A stretch of DNA of 64,000 nt from Bradyrhizobium sp. sBnM-33 (GCF_032917945.1 NZ_CP136624.1:5704001-5768000), one strand, 5' to 3'. Counted from the stretch's first letter, positions 32,076-42,162 are shown. Program-made: numbers and translations. The notes: a model not told the origin generated them from the sequence alone.

Positions 32076-33287
32076 CTAGGCTCGGATCGGCGACTGCACA
32101 TGCTCGGGGCGTACGCCGAGCCCTACAAATCGCGCTGTGACGCCCTGCAGCCAAGGGATGGCGGTAACGAGGCGCATGACAAGCGGAGCCTTCAGCGGCT
32201 GGTTGCCCGGCTTCAGCGCAGCGTTCACGATGTTGTTCTGCACGACGACCTGCATCCGTTGCGTCATCCGCACCGGAAACGCGCGCCGCCGGCGCACCGC
32301 GTCGAGTTCATCTTCCGACGGGCAGCCGCTCACCAGCTTCGAGGCCAGCAGATTCGCCGTCGCCACGGCATCCTGAACCGCGAGGTTGACGCCGACGCCG
32401 CCGATCGGCGACATCGCATGCGCGGCGTCGCCGATGCACAATAGTCCCGGCCGCGTCCAGCGCTTCAGCCGGTTGACCGCAACCGTCAATAGCTTGACGT
32501 CGTCCCAGCTCTTTACCTCGGAAAGTCCCGGTTTCAGGACCGGCGCCATGCGCGCGATGTCGTCGAGCAGTGCGGGCAGCCCCCTCGCCTTCACCGCGTC
32601 GTATTGTCCTTTGGGAATCACGAACGCGCATTGCCAATAGTCGCCGCGGTCGAAGGTCACCATCATCTTGCCGGGATCGACCCGCGCAAACAGGTTTTCG
32701 CCTTCACCTTCCCGCTTGCCGGCGCGAAACCACAGGACGTCCATCGGCGCGCCGATTTCCTCGACCTCAAGGCCAGCGCGTTCGCGCACCAGCGAATGGC
32801 GTCCGTCACAGGCAACGGTCAGGTCGGCCTCGATGTCGATAATGCCATCCGGAGTCTTCGCCTTCACGCCGGTGACGCGCTCACCGTCTCGAATGAGATC
32901 GATCGCTTCCGTCGACATCATCACCTTGAGCGAGGCGAACCGCTTGCCGCTTTCGCGAAGAAAGTTGAGAAAATCCCACTGCGGCATGAAGGCGATGAAA
33001 GGATATTTGACGTCAAGCCTGCTCAGATCGGCGATCCGCACCGCTTCCCCGCCGAACATACCTTGCATCTTCTGCAAGCGCTGGTGCGGCAGTTTCAGGA
33101 AGCCGTCGATCAGCCCGAGCTCGTCCATCACCTGAAGCGTCGAGGGATGCACGGTGTCGCCGCGAAAATCACGAAAGAAATCGGCGTGCTTCTCCAGTAC
33201 CACGACATCGATCCCGGCGCGGCCCAGCAGATATCCGAGCATCATTCCGGCCGGTCCGCCGCCGACAATGCAGCAACGTACTTTCAT
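32076..33287 (-). CDS. FAD-dependent monooxygenase
   Basis: 403-residue flavoprotein of the aromatic hydroxylase (PHBH/UbiH-like) group. The FAD Rossmann motif CCIVGGGPAGMMLGYLLGRAG is at the N-terminus, VACDGRHSLVRERAG carries the DG motif binding FAD and NAD(P)H, and LLCIGDAAHAMSPIGGVGVN is the GD motif for the flavin ribityl. Enzymes of this type hydroxylate aromatic or isoprenoid substrates with NAD(P)H and oxygen. The substrate is unknown and no pathway partner is adjacent. Confidence 0.88.
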   Translation of the reverse strand: MKVRCCIVGGGPAGMMLGYLLGRAGIDVVVLEKHADFFRDFRGDTVHPSTLQVMDELGLIDGFLKLPHQRLQKMQGMFGGEAVRIADLSRLDVKYPFIAFMPQWDFLNFLRESGKRFASLKVMMSTEAIDLIRDGERVTGVKAKTPDGIIDIEADLTVACDGRHSLVRERAGLEVEEIGAPMDVLWFRAGKREGEGENLFARVDPGKMMVTFDRGDYWQCAFVIPKGQYDAVKARGLPALLDDIARMAPVLKPGLSEVKSWDDVKLLTVAVNRLKRWTRPGLLCIGDAAHAMSPIGGVGVNLAVQDAVATANLLASKLVSGCPSEDELDAVRRRRAFPVRMTQRMQVVVQNNIVNAALKPGNQPLKAPLVMRLVTAIPWLQGVTARFVGLGVRPEHVQSPIRA

Positions 33288-33609
33288 CGCTCGCTCCTGT
33301 CGCCGATTTGTCGGCGAGGCAAGTCAATCACGTTGTTCCGGACCGGCAAAGCCAAATGCGGTGCGAAAACCGCTCCGCAGAAAATCCAATTTGCTGAACA
33401 GGCGCAATGCGCCGCGAGAACGCCGACACGCATTCACCTGTCATCGCCCGGCTCGACCGGGCGACCCAGTTCCAGAGGCAGCAGTAATTGAACCGATAAG
33501 CCGCAGCGTACTGGATGCCCCGCCTTCGCGGGGCACGGTGACGTCTCAGACCCTCATGGTGAGGAGCGCGTCTTCGCGCGTCTTGAACCATGTGGCACTG
33601 ATGCGGCCG
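33288..33609. other. Intergenic region with a dispersed-repeat remnant
   Basis: A 322-base gap between the FAD monooxygenase start and the 3' end of the caspase-like gene, both on the minus strand. Around 33551-33594 it holds CCCTCATGGTGAGGAGCGCG, an inner GCGCGTCTTCGCGCG hairpin and GAACCATG. This looks like a dispersed rhizobial repeat whose right end is degraded (CATGTGG in place of CATGAGG, as I recall it). GCCCCGCCTTCGCGGGGC (33518-33535) just beside it forms a separate strong hairpin. No gene was seen. Confidence 0.5.
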
Positions 33610-35106
33610 TCAGCGCCTAAAACTCTTGATTTCCGACACGCTGCCGTCGCGATAGGTCAATTCGACGGAGACCGATTTGGTCGCCGGCGCGAGCTTCAAA
33701 TAGGGCTGCGCGTCGTGCGGAATGACGCTGGGATCGCGCGTGTTGCAAGGCGGCATTTTCAGCACCTTGTCGGGCACCGCACTGTCGATGCCGACGCGCA
33801 CTTCGCGGATCGCGCAGCGGTACGACATCAGGTGCGTATAGTAGACCAGAAGCCCGTTGTACTCGCGGAACGACAGCCAGCTCGTCGCGGTCATGTCGAG
33901 AATCTTCCGCTGGTCGCGGATCAGCGCAGCCTCGGGATCGAACCGGATCGGGAACGGCCCCTGCAACTCGCCATTGGTGTCGACATAGCGCACCTGGATG
34001 ACGGCCGCCGGCGCATCGGCCGGCAACTCGACCGACGGGTTGGGCATCCGCTTTCGAGTCCGCGGGTCGAGCGTATCCATGAAGCCGGTCTCGCGGAAAT
34101 CGCCGCTATCGCCGATCCGCCAGGAAATGCCGAGCGTCGGATCGGCGATCGAGAACACCACGGTCCAGCCGCCATTGTGACGCGAGAACATCGCGATCGG
34201 CGCGTTCACGGAATCGTTCTGCGGCTGCAGGCGTTGTACCGGCGGCAAGGCTGCAAGCTTTTGCAGCGGCTCGGCGGACGTCGCAGCGTCGGGCTGGCCC
34301 TTGACTATGCCGTTCAGGAACACGTCGTCGACCATCTGGTCGAAGTAAACCGGGATCTGTTTGTGACGGACGGTCTCCGCCAATTCGCTGACCGCCCGCC
34401 GCGTGCGCTGCGCGACCTGAACGAGGTTCGCGCCGGGTTGCGTCAATTCCTTCGCGAAAGTTCGCGTGAACACCGAATTGGGGTTGGCGTCGTCATTGGA
34501 GAGCCGGTCGAGCGCCGTCTGCCGTGGCCCCGCCGAGAAGATCGAGAACACGCCTTCCGGCAATTGCGTCATCGGCGCGAGACCGCCGCCGCCGGCAACC
34601 GCACGCGTACCTGCGCGCTCGAACGGATTGTTGCGGCAGGCATCGAACACCAGGATCGCGGTGCGCACCTTCCGGTTCTGCATCCGCTCGATGATCCGGT
34701 CGGCGAGGATCGAGGCGTCGCGGACCAGCTCTTCCTGCCCTTCGGTCGCCGCCGGCACGTCGGTCGGCAGCAGGAAATTCTGGCCCGCGATTTCAAAACC
34801 GTGTCCGGCATAGAAGAAGAACGCGGTGTCGCCGGCGTCGACCGCCTTGTCAAAGGCCAGCAGCGTCTGGCTGAACGCCTGCCGGTTCTGGTTTTCCGCC
34901 ACCATCACCGTGAAGCCGAGTTGCTTGAGCGTATCGCCCATGGTGCGGGCGTCGTTGACCGCCTTCTGCAGCTTGGGCACGTTCCGGTAGTCGTTGTTGC
35001 CGACCACGAGCGCGACACGTTTTTCCGCATGGGCGGGCGCGGTGGATGTGATGCAACTCGCTACAATGGCCGTCGCGGCCAGGAGTCTGGAAAGCCAGGA
35101 GGTCAT
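33610..35106 (-). CDS. Secreted caspase-family (peptidase C14) protein
   Basis: 498 residues from the ATG at 35106 (GGGGAA upstream). A signal peptide (SRLLAATAIVASCITSTAPAHA) is followed by a p20-like caspase domain. The catalytic histidine is H102 in FFYAGHGFEI and the cysteine is C157 in VFDACRNNPF, both intact. The opening RVALVVGNNDYRNVPKLQKA is typical of bacterial metacaspase-like proteins. About 270 C-terminal residues have no recognised domain. Such proteins are common in Rhizobiales but poorly studied; periplasmic arginine- or lysine-specific proteolysis is inferred from the family. It is divergent from the RhlE-like gene. Confidence 0.88.
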   Translation of the reverse strand: MTSWLSRLLAATAIVASCITSTAPAHAEKRVALVVGNNDYRNVPKLQKAVNDARTMGDTLKQLGFTVMVAENQNRQAFSQTLLAFDKAVDAGDTAFFFYAGHGFEIAGQNFLLPTDVPAATEGQEELVRDASILADRIIERMQNRKVRTAILVFDACRNNPFERAGTRAVAGGGGLAPMTQLPEGVFSIFSAGPRQTALDRLSNDDANPNSVFTRTFAKELTQPGANLVQVAQRTRRAVSELAETVRHKQIPVYFDQMVDDVFLNGIVKGQPDAATSAEPLQKLAALPPVQRLQPQNDSVNAPIAMFSRHNGGWTVVFSIADPTLGISWRIGDSGDFRETGFMDTLDPRTRKRMPNPSVELPADAPAAVIQVRYVDTNGELQGPFPIRFDPEAALIRDQRKILDMTATSWLSFREYNGLLVYYTHLMSYRCAIREVRVGIDSAVPDKVLKMPPCNTRDPSVIPHDAQPYLKLAPATKSVSVELTYRDGSVSEIKSFRR

Positions 35107-35489
35107 CGAATTCCCCACACGCACGAATCGTCCTGTTTGGGCCGTGCAAACCGCTTCATGCCATAGTCGGCACGTCATTGCCCACGGTTCAACGGTGTCG
35201 ATCTATTGCGAATCCCGCGGCTCGATTTGACGGCCAAATGACGGTTTTCGCCCTTATTTGTGCGAAAACATTAAGCTTTTTCGACCATATTGCTGTTCCC
35301 AGATTGACTTTGGCCATTTCGACCCTATGTTCGCGCTCAACGCGGCCTTGGATCGAAACGCGATTCCCTAGGTTAGCCGCTCGTCTGCGTGAGTCAGAGC
35401 CCCCAGCTTTTCAAAGCGCGCCGTTTCGGGGCAAAACGCGACAGCCTTTTTACCCTCGATTCCGAACGGCGGTGTCGACTAGAGGCTCA
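35107..35489. other. Divergent promoter region between caspase-like gene and RNA helicase
   Basis: A 383-base gap without a gene. On the plus strand TTGACT (35304-35309) and TATGTT (35326-35331) with a 16-base spacer form a possible promoter, which would give the helicase mRNA a leader of about 150 bases. Long leaders are common for DEAD-box helicases controlled by cold. I see no clear hairpin or motif beyond this. Confidence 0.4.
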
Positions 35490-37001
<1,512 letters not shown>

Positions 37002-37126
37002 TAAGCGTAGATCCCGACGGCCGGAACTGTTTACCGGCCGTTCATCCTCCTCCGTTAACTTGCGGCGATAATTTAATCATTGCTGCACGGCAACGACCGG
37101 CGCTGCTCGCTATTGGGGACGGATCA

Positions 37127-38194
37127 GTGGTCAAGCTGCTGGACGAGCACGAACGCACGATGGCGTTTGCCGAAGTCGCGTTGAGCCAGATCAAATCCCT
37201 CAGGCAGACCGCCGTCCCACGCAACTATGAAATCTGGTACGTCTACGCGACCGGATACAATGCTCCCCTCAACAAGATCATCAACGAGACGTTGGCGCGC
37301 AACGGCACGCTGAGCGAGTCCGATCTCGAACAGATCTACGAAACCTATCTCTCCCACATCAAGGCTTCCGACCGCATCGACAAGGTCGGCGCGCGTGTGA
37401 TCGGCGAGATCGACGACGTGATGACCCTCATCACCGAGGCGCTCGGGATGTCGGAGAGCTATGAGGCCAAGCTGAGCGGCGCGAACGAAAAGCTTAGGAG
37501 CGCCAAAAACCGCGATCAGATCAAGGCGATCGTCGACGGCCTGGTGAAATCGACGCGCGAGATGCGCGAGATCAACAAGGCGCTGGAGAACCGGCTCGCG
37601 CTGTCCAAGACCGAGATCAGCAATCTTCAGCACAGCCTCGAAGCGATCCGCGCCGAGAGCTTGACCGACCCGCTGACTGGATTGGGTAATCGCAAATATT
37701 TCGACCGCTCGATCGAGATGGCGGTGCAGACGGCGCTGGCAAGCGGCGAACCACTGTCGCTGATGATGTTCGACATTGACCATTTCAAGTCGTTCAACGA
37801 TTCCTACGGCCACCTCACCGGCGATCAGGTGCTGCGGCTGGTGGCGATGTCGCTGAAGCAAACCATCAAGGGTCAGGACATCACTGCCCGCTATGGCGGC
37901 GAGGAATTTGCGGTGGTGCTGCCGAATACCGGGCTGCGTCAGGCGCTGACGGTCGCTGACCACATCCGCCGCGCCGTCATGGCCAAGGAATTGAAGAAGA
38001 AATCGACCGGCGAAATTCTCGGCCGCGTCACCATCTCCGCCGGCGTCTCCATGCTGAAGTCAGACGACGACACGGATTCGCTGATCGAGCGTGCTGATGC
38101 CTGCCTCTACGCCGCCAAGCGCAATGGCCGCAACCGCGTGGTCTGCGAAGTCGACCCCGAATACGCCGCCGAGACCCGCAGCCAGGTCGCCTAA
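37127..38194 (+). CDS. GGDEF-domain diguanylate cyclase
   Basis: 355 residues from a GTG at 37127 (GGGGACGG upstream). Residues 1-175 are helical with a probable coiled coil (LENRLALSKTEISNLQHSLE). The GGDEF domain follows, with LTDPLTGLGNRKYFD, FDIDHFKSFNDSYGHLTGDQ and the active-site RYGGEEFAVVLP (GGEEF at 257-261). It should make c-di-GMP from two GTP. The inhibitory site RxxD upstream of GGEEF is KGQD here (248-251), so classical product inhibition may be weak. No sensor domain or membrane segment is recognised. Confidence 0.93.
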   Translation: MVKLLDEHERTMAFAEVALSQIKSLRQTAVPRNYEIWYVYATGYNAPLNKIINETLARNGTLSESDLEQIYETYLSHIKASDRIDKVGARVIGEIDDVMTLITEALGMSESYEAKLSGANEKLRSAKNRDQIKAIVDGLVKSTREMREINKALENRLALSKTEISNLQHSLEAIRAESLTDPLTGLGNRKYFDRSIEMAVQTALASGEPLSLMMFDIDHFKSFNDSYGHLTGDQVLRLVAMSLKQTIKGQDITARYGGEEFAVVLPNTGLRQALTVADHIRRAVMAKELKKKSTGEILGRVTISAGVSMLKSDDDTDSLIERADACLYAAKRNGRNRVVCEVDPEYAAETRSQVA

Positions 38195-38200
38195 CGCCAG

Positions 38201-38632
38201 CTATTTGCGCGGCGCCTTCCTTGCGCCCGTGGCCTTCCGCTTCGCAGGCCGCTTGCCCGCAGCCTTCCCGGACACCTTCATCTTGACCGCCTTGCGCGCC
38301 TTCGGCCGCTTGCGCAGGGCCGCGCGCTGCGCCGCTGCCAGTGCAGCCCTCGCCCATTCGGCCAGTTCCTCGGAGTCGTCGAACAGGCGCGCCGGCAATT
38401 GCCAATACGAATTCACGGTGACTGTCTTGGCCCGCGTCTGATACTGAAACGGCGCCGAGCCTTCCGCTTCGAATTGGGGAATGGTCTGTTCATCGGCGCG
38501 GAAATAGAGGCCGGCGCGCAGCGCCAGCGCGAAATTGGTGCCATCGGCGGAGATACCGTAGCCGGAAAACATCCGGCGGATGGTGACCGGGCCGAAATCG
38601 GCAAACAGGTCGATCAGGAAATCGCGGTCCAT
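38201..38632 (-). CDS. TfoX/Sxy N-terminal-domain protein with basic tail
   Basis: 143 residues from the ATG at 38632. The TfoX N-terminal domain is recognised from FADFGPVTIRRMFSGYGISA, FALALRAGLYFRAD and FQYQTRAKTVTVNSYWQLPA. In gammaproteobacteria TfoX/Sxy activates competence with CRP; stand-alone rhizobial homologues have unknown roles. The last 45 residues are rich in Lys, Arg and Ala (ARKAVKMKVSGKAAGKRPAK), like the tail of histone H1-like proteins, and may bind nucleic acid. It is divergent from the SIR2 gene with 83 bases between them, and convergent with the cyclase gene. Confidence 0.85.
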   Translation of the reverse strand: MDRDFLIDLFADFGPVTIRRMFSGYGISADGTNFALALRAGLYFRADEQTIPQFEAEGSAPFQYQTRAKTVTVNSYWQLPARLFDDSEELAEWARAALAAAQRAALRKRPKARKAVKMKVSGKAAGKRPAKRKATGARKAPRK

Positions 38633-38715
38633 GCAAATCCTGCAGCGGCGGACGGAGCAGTTCCGGGCCAGTGATAGCAGAAGTAATTGGAACGGAACAC
38701 AACAGAGCCAATTGA

Positions 38716-39678
38716 ATGAGCATGAAGTACTCGAAGAGCGGTGCAGAGGTGCGGTTGGCCCCCCGCGATGTCCTGGCACGCGCGATCAAGGAGCGGCATG
38801 CCATCCTGTTCGTCGGCGCCGGCGTCTCGATGTCGGTCGGGCTGCCCTCATGGCAGACGCTGATCGATCATCTGCTCGATGAGCTGGAGCTCGATCGCAG
38901 CACGATGGACGACATGCGCGAGAGCTACCAGATGCTTGCCGAATATTACCGCCTGAAGCAGGGCAGCATGGGCCCGCTGCGCAGTTGGATGGACCGAACC
39001 TGGAAAGTCGCCTGCGACCGCGTGGCCACTTCGGAGCTGCATCGGCTGATCGTCGAGCTCGACTTCCCGGCCATCTACACCACCAACTACGACCGTAACC
39101 TCGAAACCGCGTTCGAGGTTCACCACAGACCGTACGCGAAGATCACCAACGCCAAGGAGATCGCCGACGCGCCGGAAGGCGTCACCCAGATCATCAAGTT
39201 TCACGGCGACTTCGACGACGACGATTCGCTCGTCCTGACGGAGACCGACTTTTTCAATCGCCTGTCGTTCGATTCACCGCTCGACATCAAATTCCGCGCC
39301 GACGCACTCGGACGGACTATCCTGTTCATCGGCTACAGCATGTCGGACCCAAACATCCGCCTGCTGCTGCATCGGATATGGGAGATCTGGGAGACGTCCG
39401 GCCGAAAAGAGGATCGCCCACGTTCGTTCGTGTTCATGCCCTCGCCTAACCCCGTGCAGGAGGCGCTGCTGGCGCGCTGGGGGATGACGTTGCTCGCGCC
39501 GGAGGGAGACACGCCCGTGGACGATGCGCTGGTCGCACTGCTGCGCGACGTTCAGGCGAGAATACGCACGTTGCCCGAGCCAGCTACTGAGCCGGCAACA
39601 AAGGAGATCAAACCTTCGCGGGCGTCAGTTGCACCGACTCGCCGCAGCCGCAGGCCGAGACCTGGTTCGGATTGTTGA
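38716..39678 (+). CDS. SIR2-domain protein (probable NAD+-binding or hydrolysing)
   Basis: 320-residue protein with a SIR2-like domain over most of its length. FVGAGVSMSVGLPSW (residues 32-46) is the NAD-binding GAG motif, YTTNYDRNLE carries the catalytic-type asparagine (N124), KFHGDFD the histidine (H163), and FIGYSMSDPNIR the C-terminal NAD contact. This SIR2_2-like type occurs in bacterial defence NADases, but also in other stand-alone proteins. The usual sirtuin zinc cysteines are absent. The last 24 codons overlap sufA on the opposite strand, and the C-terminal tail (TRRSRRPRPGSDC) looks like read-through of antisense sequence. No defence partner gene is adjacent. Confidence 0.85.
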   Translation: MSMKYSKSGAEVRLAPRDVLARAIKERHAILFVGAGVSMSVGLPSWQTLIDHLLDELELDRSTMDDMRESYQMLAEYYRLKQGSMGPLRSWMDRTWKVACDRVATSELHRLIVELDFPAIYTTNYDRNLETAFEVHHRPYAKITNAKEIADAPEGVTQIIKFHGDFDDDDSLVLTETDFFNRLSFDSPLDIKFRADALGRTILFIGYSMSDPNIRLLLHRIWEIWETSGRKEDRPRSFVFMPSPNPVQEALLARWGMTLLAPEGDTPVDDALVALLRDVQARIRTLPEPATEPATKEIKPSRASVAPTRRSRRPRPGSDC

Positions 39679-39994
39679 AGATGAACTGGGCCTGGAGCTT
39701 GTCGGCCTTGTAGTCCATCTCGGTGCCGAGCAGGAACAGAACCGCCTTGGGATCGACCAGGATCTTGACGCCCTTGTCCTCCACCACTTCGTCGGTCGGG
39801 CGGATCTCGTGGGCGTATTCCACCGTATAGGATTGCCCGGCGCAGCCGCCGTTTTTGATGCCGACGCGCAAGCCGACGATCTCGGAATCGGCGCGCTTGG
39901 TCAGCTCCGTGATCCGCGCGGCGGCGGCCTCGGTCAGCTTCATCACCTGCGGGCGCGGCCGCGGCTTCGGCTTGGACTGGACGGTGGTATCCAT
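39608..39994 (-). CDS. sufA: A-type Fe-S cluster carrier (SufA/HesB family)
   Basis: 128-residue iron-sulfur carrier accepting clusters from SufBCD. The three conserved cysteines are present: C51 in NGGCAGQSY, and C115 and C117 in SACGCGESVQL. A proline-rich N-terminal extension (SKPKPRPRPQ) precedes the HesB core, which begins MKLTEAAAARITEL. It is the last gene of the suf operon, after a VOC-family gene with a 129-base gap. Its final 71 bases overlap the SIR2 gene tail to tail. Confidence 0.93.
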   Translation of the reverse strand: MDTTVQSKPKPRPRPQVMKLTEAAAARITELTKRADSEIVGLRVGIKNGGCAGQSYTVEYAHEIRPTDEVVEDKGVKILVDPKAVLFLLGTEMDYKADKLQAQFIFNNPNQVSACGCGESVQLTPAKV

Positions 39995-40123
39995 TGCAGT
40001 CGATCTCCGGCGTCGCCTCGTGGCGACGAACTATCATGCCATTAAAATAACAACGAAATTCCCACTGTGAAGGTCTCTCATCATGAACTCGATCAGAACC
40101 CCTCGAAACGCTCCGTACGCCCG

Positions 40124-40537
40124 CTAGTAAATCTTCCAAATTCCCGGCGTCGCCAGTTCCAGCAAATGGTTGTCCGGATCGCGGAAGTAAATGCTCTTGC
40201 CGCCGCGCGGCCAGTCCGTCCTGCCTTCGATCGCGACATTGCGCTCGCCGAGTGCCTCTTCCCACACTGGCAGCTCGGCCGCCGGGATGGCAAAGGCCAT
40301 ATGAATGGGGCCGCTGCCGTCATGCGGCGGAATGGTGCCGCCGGGGAGTTGGATCGTCTCGGGCGCCGAGCCGCGGCGAAACAGCAGCAACACGCTTCGT
40401 CCACCCACATCGAAAGCAACGAACCGCGAATCCGCCGTCAGCGCTTCCAAACCCAGCACCTCCTGGTAGAACGCGCGGGCGCGGTCGAGGTCATCGACGT
40501 AGAGTGCAGTCTCGATGACACCGGATAACTGCGGCAA
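40124..40537 (-). CDS. VOC-family (glyoxalase/bleomycin-resistance-like) protein
   Basis: 137 residues from a TTG start at 40537, with GAAGGA five bases upstream; the first ATG in frame would remove essential sequence. Two beta-alpha-beta-beta-beta units of the vicinal oxygen chelate fold are visible (IETALYVDDLDRARAFYQEV and IHMAFAIPAAELPVWEEAL), ending with SIYFRDPDNHLLELATPGIW, typical of fosfomycin- or glyoxalase-like proteins. Likely metal ligands are the histidine in PIHMAF and the glutamate in LLELA. The substrate is unknown. It sits between sufT and sufA in the Fe-S operon. Confidence 0.85.
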   Translation of the reverse strand: MPQLSGVIETALYVDDLDRARAFYQEVLGLEALTADSRFVAFDVGGRSVLLLFRRGSAPETIQLPGGTIPPHDGSGPIHMAFAIPAAELPVWEEALGERNVAIEGRTDWPRGGKSIYFRDPDNHLLELATPGIWKIY

Positions 40538-40546
40538 CGGATTCCT

Positions 40547-40918
40547 TCACCACATGTTGAGGACGAGGCGCGCCTCGTCGGACATCCGATCCGGCGTCCA
40601 GGCCGGATCCCACACCAGATTGACATTCACGATACCGACGCCGGGCACGCTGGCAATTGCGTTCTCCACCATGGTCGGCAGTTCGCCGGCCGCCGGACAA
40701 TTCGGGGTGGTCAGCGTCATCGTCACATCGACGCTTCGGTCGTCCTTGAGGTCGACCTTATAGATCAGTCCGAGTTCGTAGATGTCGGCCGGAATCTCCG
40801 GGTCGAACACCGTCTTCAGCGCCGCGACGATCTCGGTGCCCAGCCGCTCGGTTTCCTCCGGCGGCAGCGCCGAATGGGTTTCCATGTTGGCGGTTTTGAC
40901 TTCGGCCGTATCACTCAT
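40547..40918 (-). CDS. sufT: SufT, MIP18-type Fe-S assembly protein (DUF59)
   Basis: 123-residue protein with the DUF59/MIP18 domain: VAALKTVFDPEIPADIYELG, then LIYKVDLK and VTMTLTTPNCPAAGELP, with the reactive cysteine in NCP. SufT assists maturation of Fe-S proteins alongside the SufBCDS system. Its start overlaps the end of sufS by four bases (ATGA). The C-terminus LVWDPAWTPDRMSDEARLVL matches the family. Confidence 0.93.
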   Translation of the reverse strand: MSDTAEVKTANMETHSALPPEETERLGTEIVAALKTVFDPEIPADIYELGLIYKVDLKDDRSVDVTMTLTTPNCPAAGELPTMVENAIASVPGVGIVNVNLVWDPAWTPDRMSDEARLVLNMW

Positions 40919-42162
40919 GCGAACAAATCCCGCGCCTTGATCAGCGCCTGTGCCAGATGGTCGACTTCTTCCCGGGTATTATACATTCCAAACGACGCCC
41001 GGCAGGTGGCTGTGACATTGAACCGCTCTAAAAGCGGCATCACGCAATGGGTGCCGGCGCGCACCGCGATTCCCTGCCGGTCAATTACGGTTGCGACGTC
41101 GTGGGGATGGGCGCCCTTCATCTCGAAGGAGATCACCGGTCCCTTGCCACGCGCGGTGCCGATCAGGCGCACCGAATTAATCTCGCGCAGCCGCTCCTGG
41201 GCGTAGGTGAGAAGATCGTGCTCATGGGCGGCGATGCGGTCCTTGCCGATCGATTCGACGTAGTCGATCGCAGCGCCCAACCCGATCGCCTCGACGATCG
41301 GCGGCGTCCCGGCTTCGAACTTGTGCGGCGGATCGCCATAGGTGACCCAATCCTTTGCCACCTCGCGGATCATCTCGCCGCCGCCATTATAGGGCCGCAT
41401 TGCCACTAGGTGCTGATGCTTGGCATAGAGCGCGCCAATCCCGGTCGGACCATAGATCTTGTGGCCGGTGAAGGCATAGAAATCGCAATCGAGGTCCTGC
41501 ACGTCGATCGGCAGATGCACCGCGCCTTGCGCGCCATCGACCAGCACCGGAATGCCGCGGTCATGGGCGAGCTTCACGACCTCCTTGACCGGGACGAAGG
41601 TGCCAAGCGCGTTCGACATCTGGGTGATGGCGACAAGCTTGGTGCGCGGCGTCAGCAGCTTCTCGAATTCGTCGATCAGGAAATTGCCTTCGTCATCGAC
41701 CGGCGCCCATTTGATCACGGCGCCGTGGCGCTCGCGCAGGAAGTGCCAGGGTACGATGTTGGAGTGATGCTCCATGATCGAGAGCACGATCTCGTCGTCC
41801 TGCTTGATGTTAGGTTCGCCCCAGGACGATGCCACCAGGTTGATCGCCTCGGTGACATTGCGGGTGAAGATGATTTCTTCACTCCGCGCCGCATTGATGA
41901 ATTTCGCTACCTTGGCGCGGGCGCCCTCGTAAGCCTCGGTCGCGGCGTTGGCGAGATAGTGCAAGCCGCGGTGTACGTTGGCGTACTCGCTCTTGTAGGC
42001 TTCCGTCATGCGGTCGAGCACCGCATTCGGCTTCTGCGCGGAGGCGGCGTTGTCGAGATAGACCAGCGGCTTGCCATAGACCTTCATCGCCAGCGCGGGA
42101 AAGTCCTCGCGCACGCGGGCGACGTCATAGGCGCCATTCTTGACCGCCGGATGCTGGGTCAT
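40915..42162 (-). CDS. sufS: Cysteine desulfurase SufS (group II)
   Basis: 415 residues from the ATG at 42162 (GGAGG seven bases upstream). A PLP enzyme that removes sulfur from cysteine and passes it to the SufBCD scaffold. VYLDNAASAQKPNAVLDRM opens the fold; the PLP lysine is in FTGHKIYGPTGIG, and the persulfide cysteine lies in the C-terminal NVTATCRASFGMYNT region. It overlaps sufD by four bases (ATGA) and sufT by four bases, showing tight coupling. No sufE or sufU gene is seen nearby. Confidence 0.95.
   Translation of the reverse strand: MTQHPAVKNGAYDVARVREDFPALAMKVYGKPLVYLDNAASAQKPNAVLDRMTEAYKSEYANVHRGLHYLANAATEAYEGARAKVAKFINAARSEEIIFTRNVTEAINLVASSWGEPNIKQDDEIVLSIMEHHSNIVPWHFLRERHGAVIKWAPVDDEGNFLIDEFEKLLTPRTKLVAITQMSNALGTFVPVKEVVKLAHDRGIPVLVDGAQGAVHLPIDVQDLDCDFYAFTGHKIYGPTGIGALYAKHQHLVAMRPYNGGGEMIREVAKDWVTYGDPPHKFEAGTPPIVEAIGLGAAIDYVESIGKDRIAAHEHDLLTYAQERLREINSVRLIGTARGKGPVISFEMKGAHPHDVATVIDRQGIAVRAGTHCVMPLLERFNVTATCRASFGMYNTREEVDHLAQALIKARDLFA

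Noticed and set aside
33154..35166. 670-codon plus-strand ORF opposite the caspase-like gene
   Set aside because: Translation is Arg-rich with no domain signature; it spans the repeat-containing gap and the antisense strand of a real gene.
38716..39678. SIR2 gene as part of a known multi-gene defence system
   Set aside because: No partner such as TIR, HerA, Argonaute or an MTase is adjacent; neighbours are TfoX-like and Fe-S genes.
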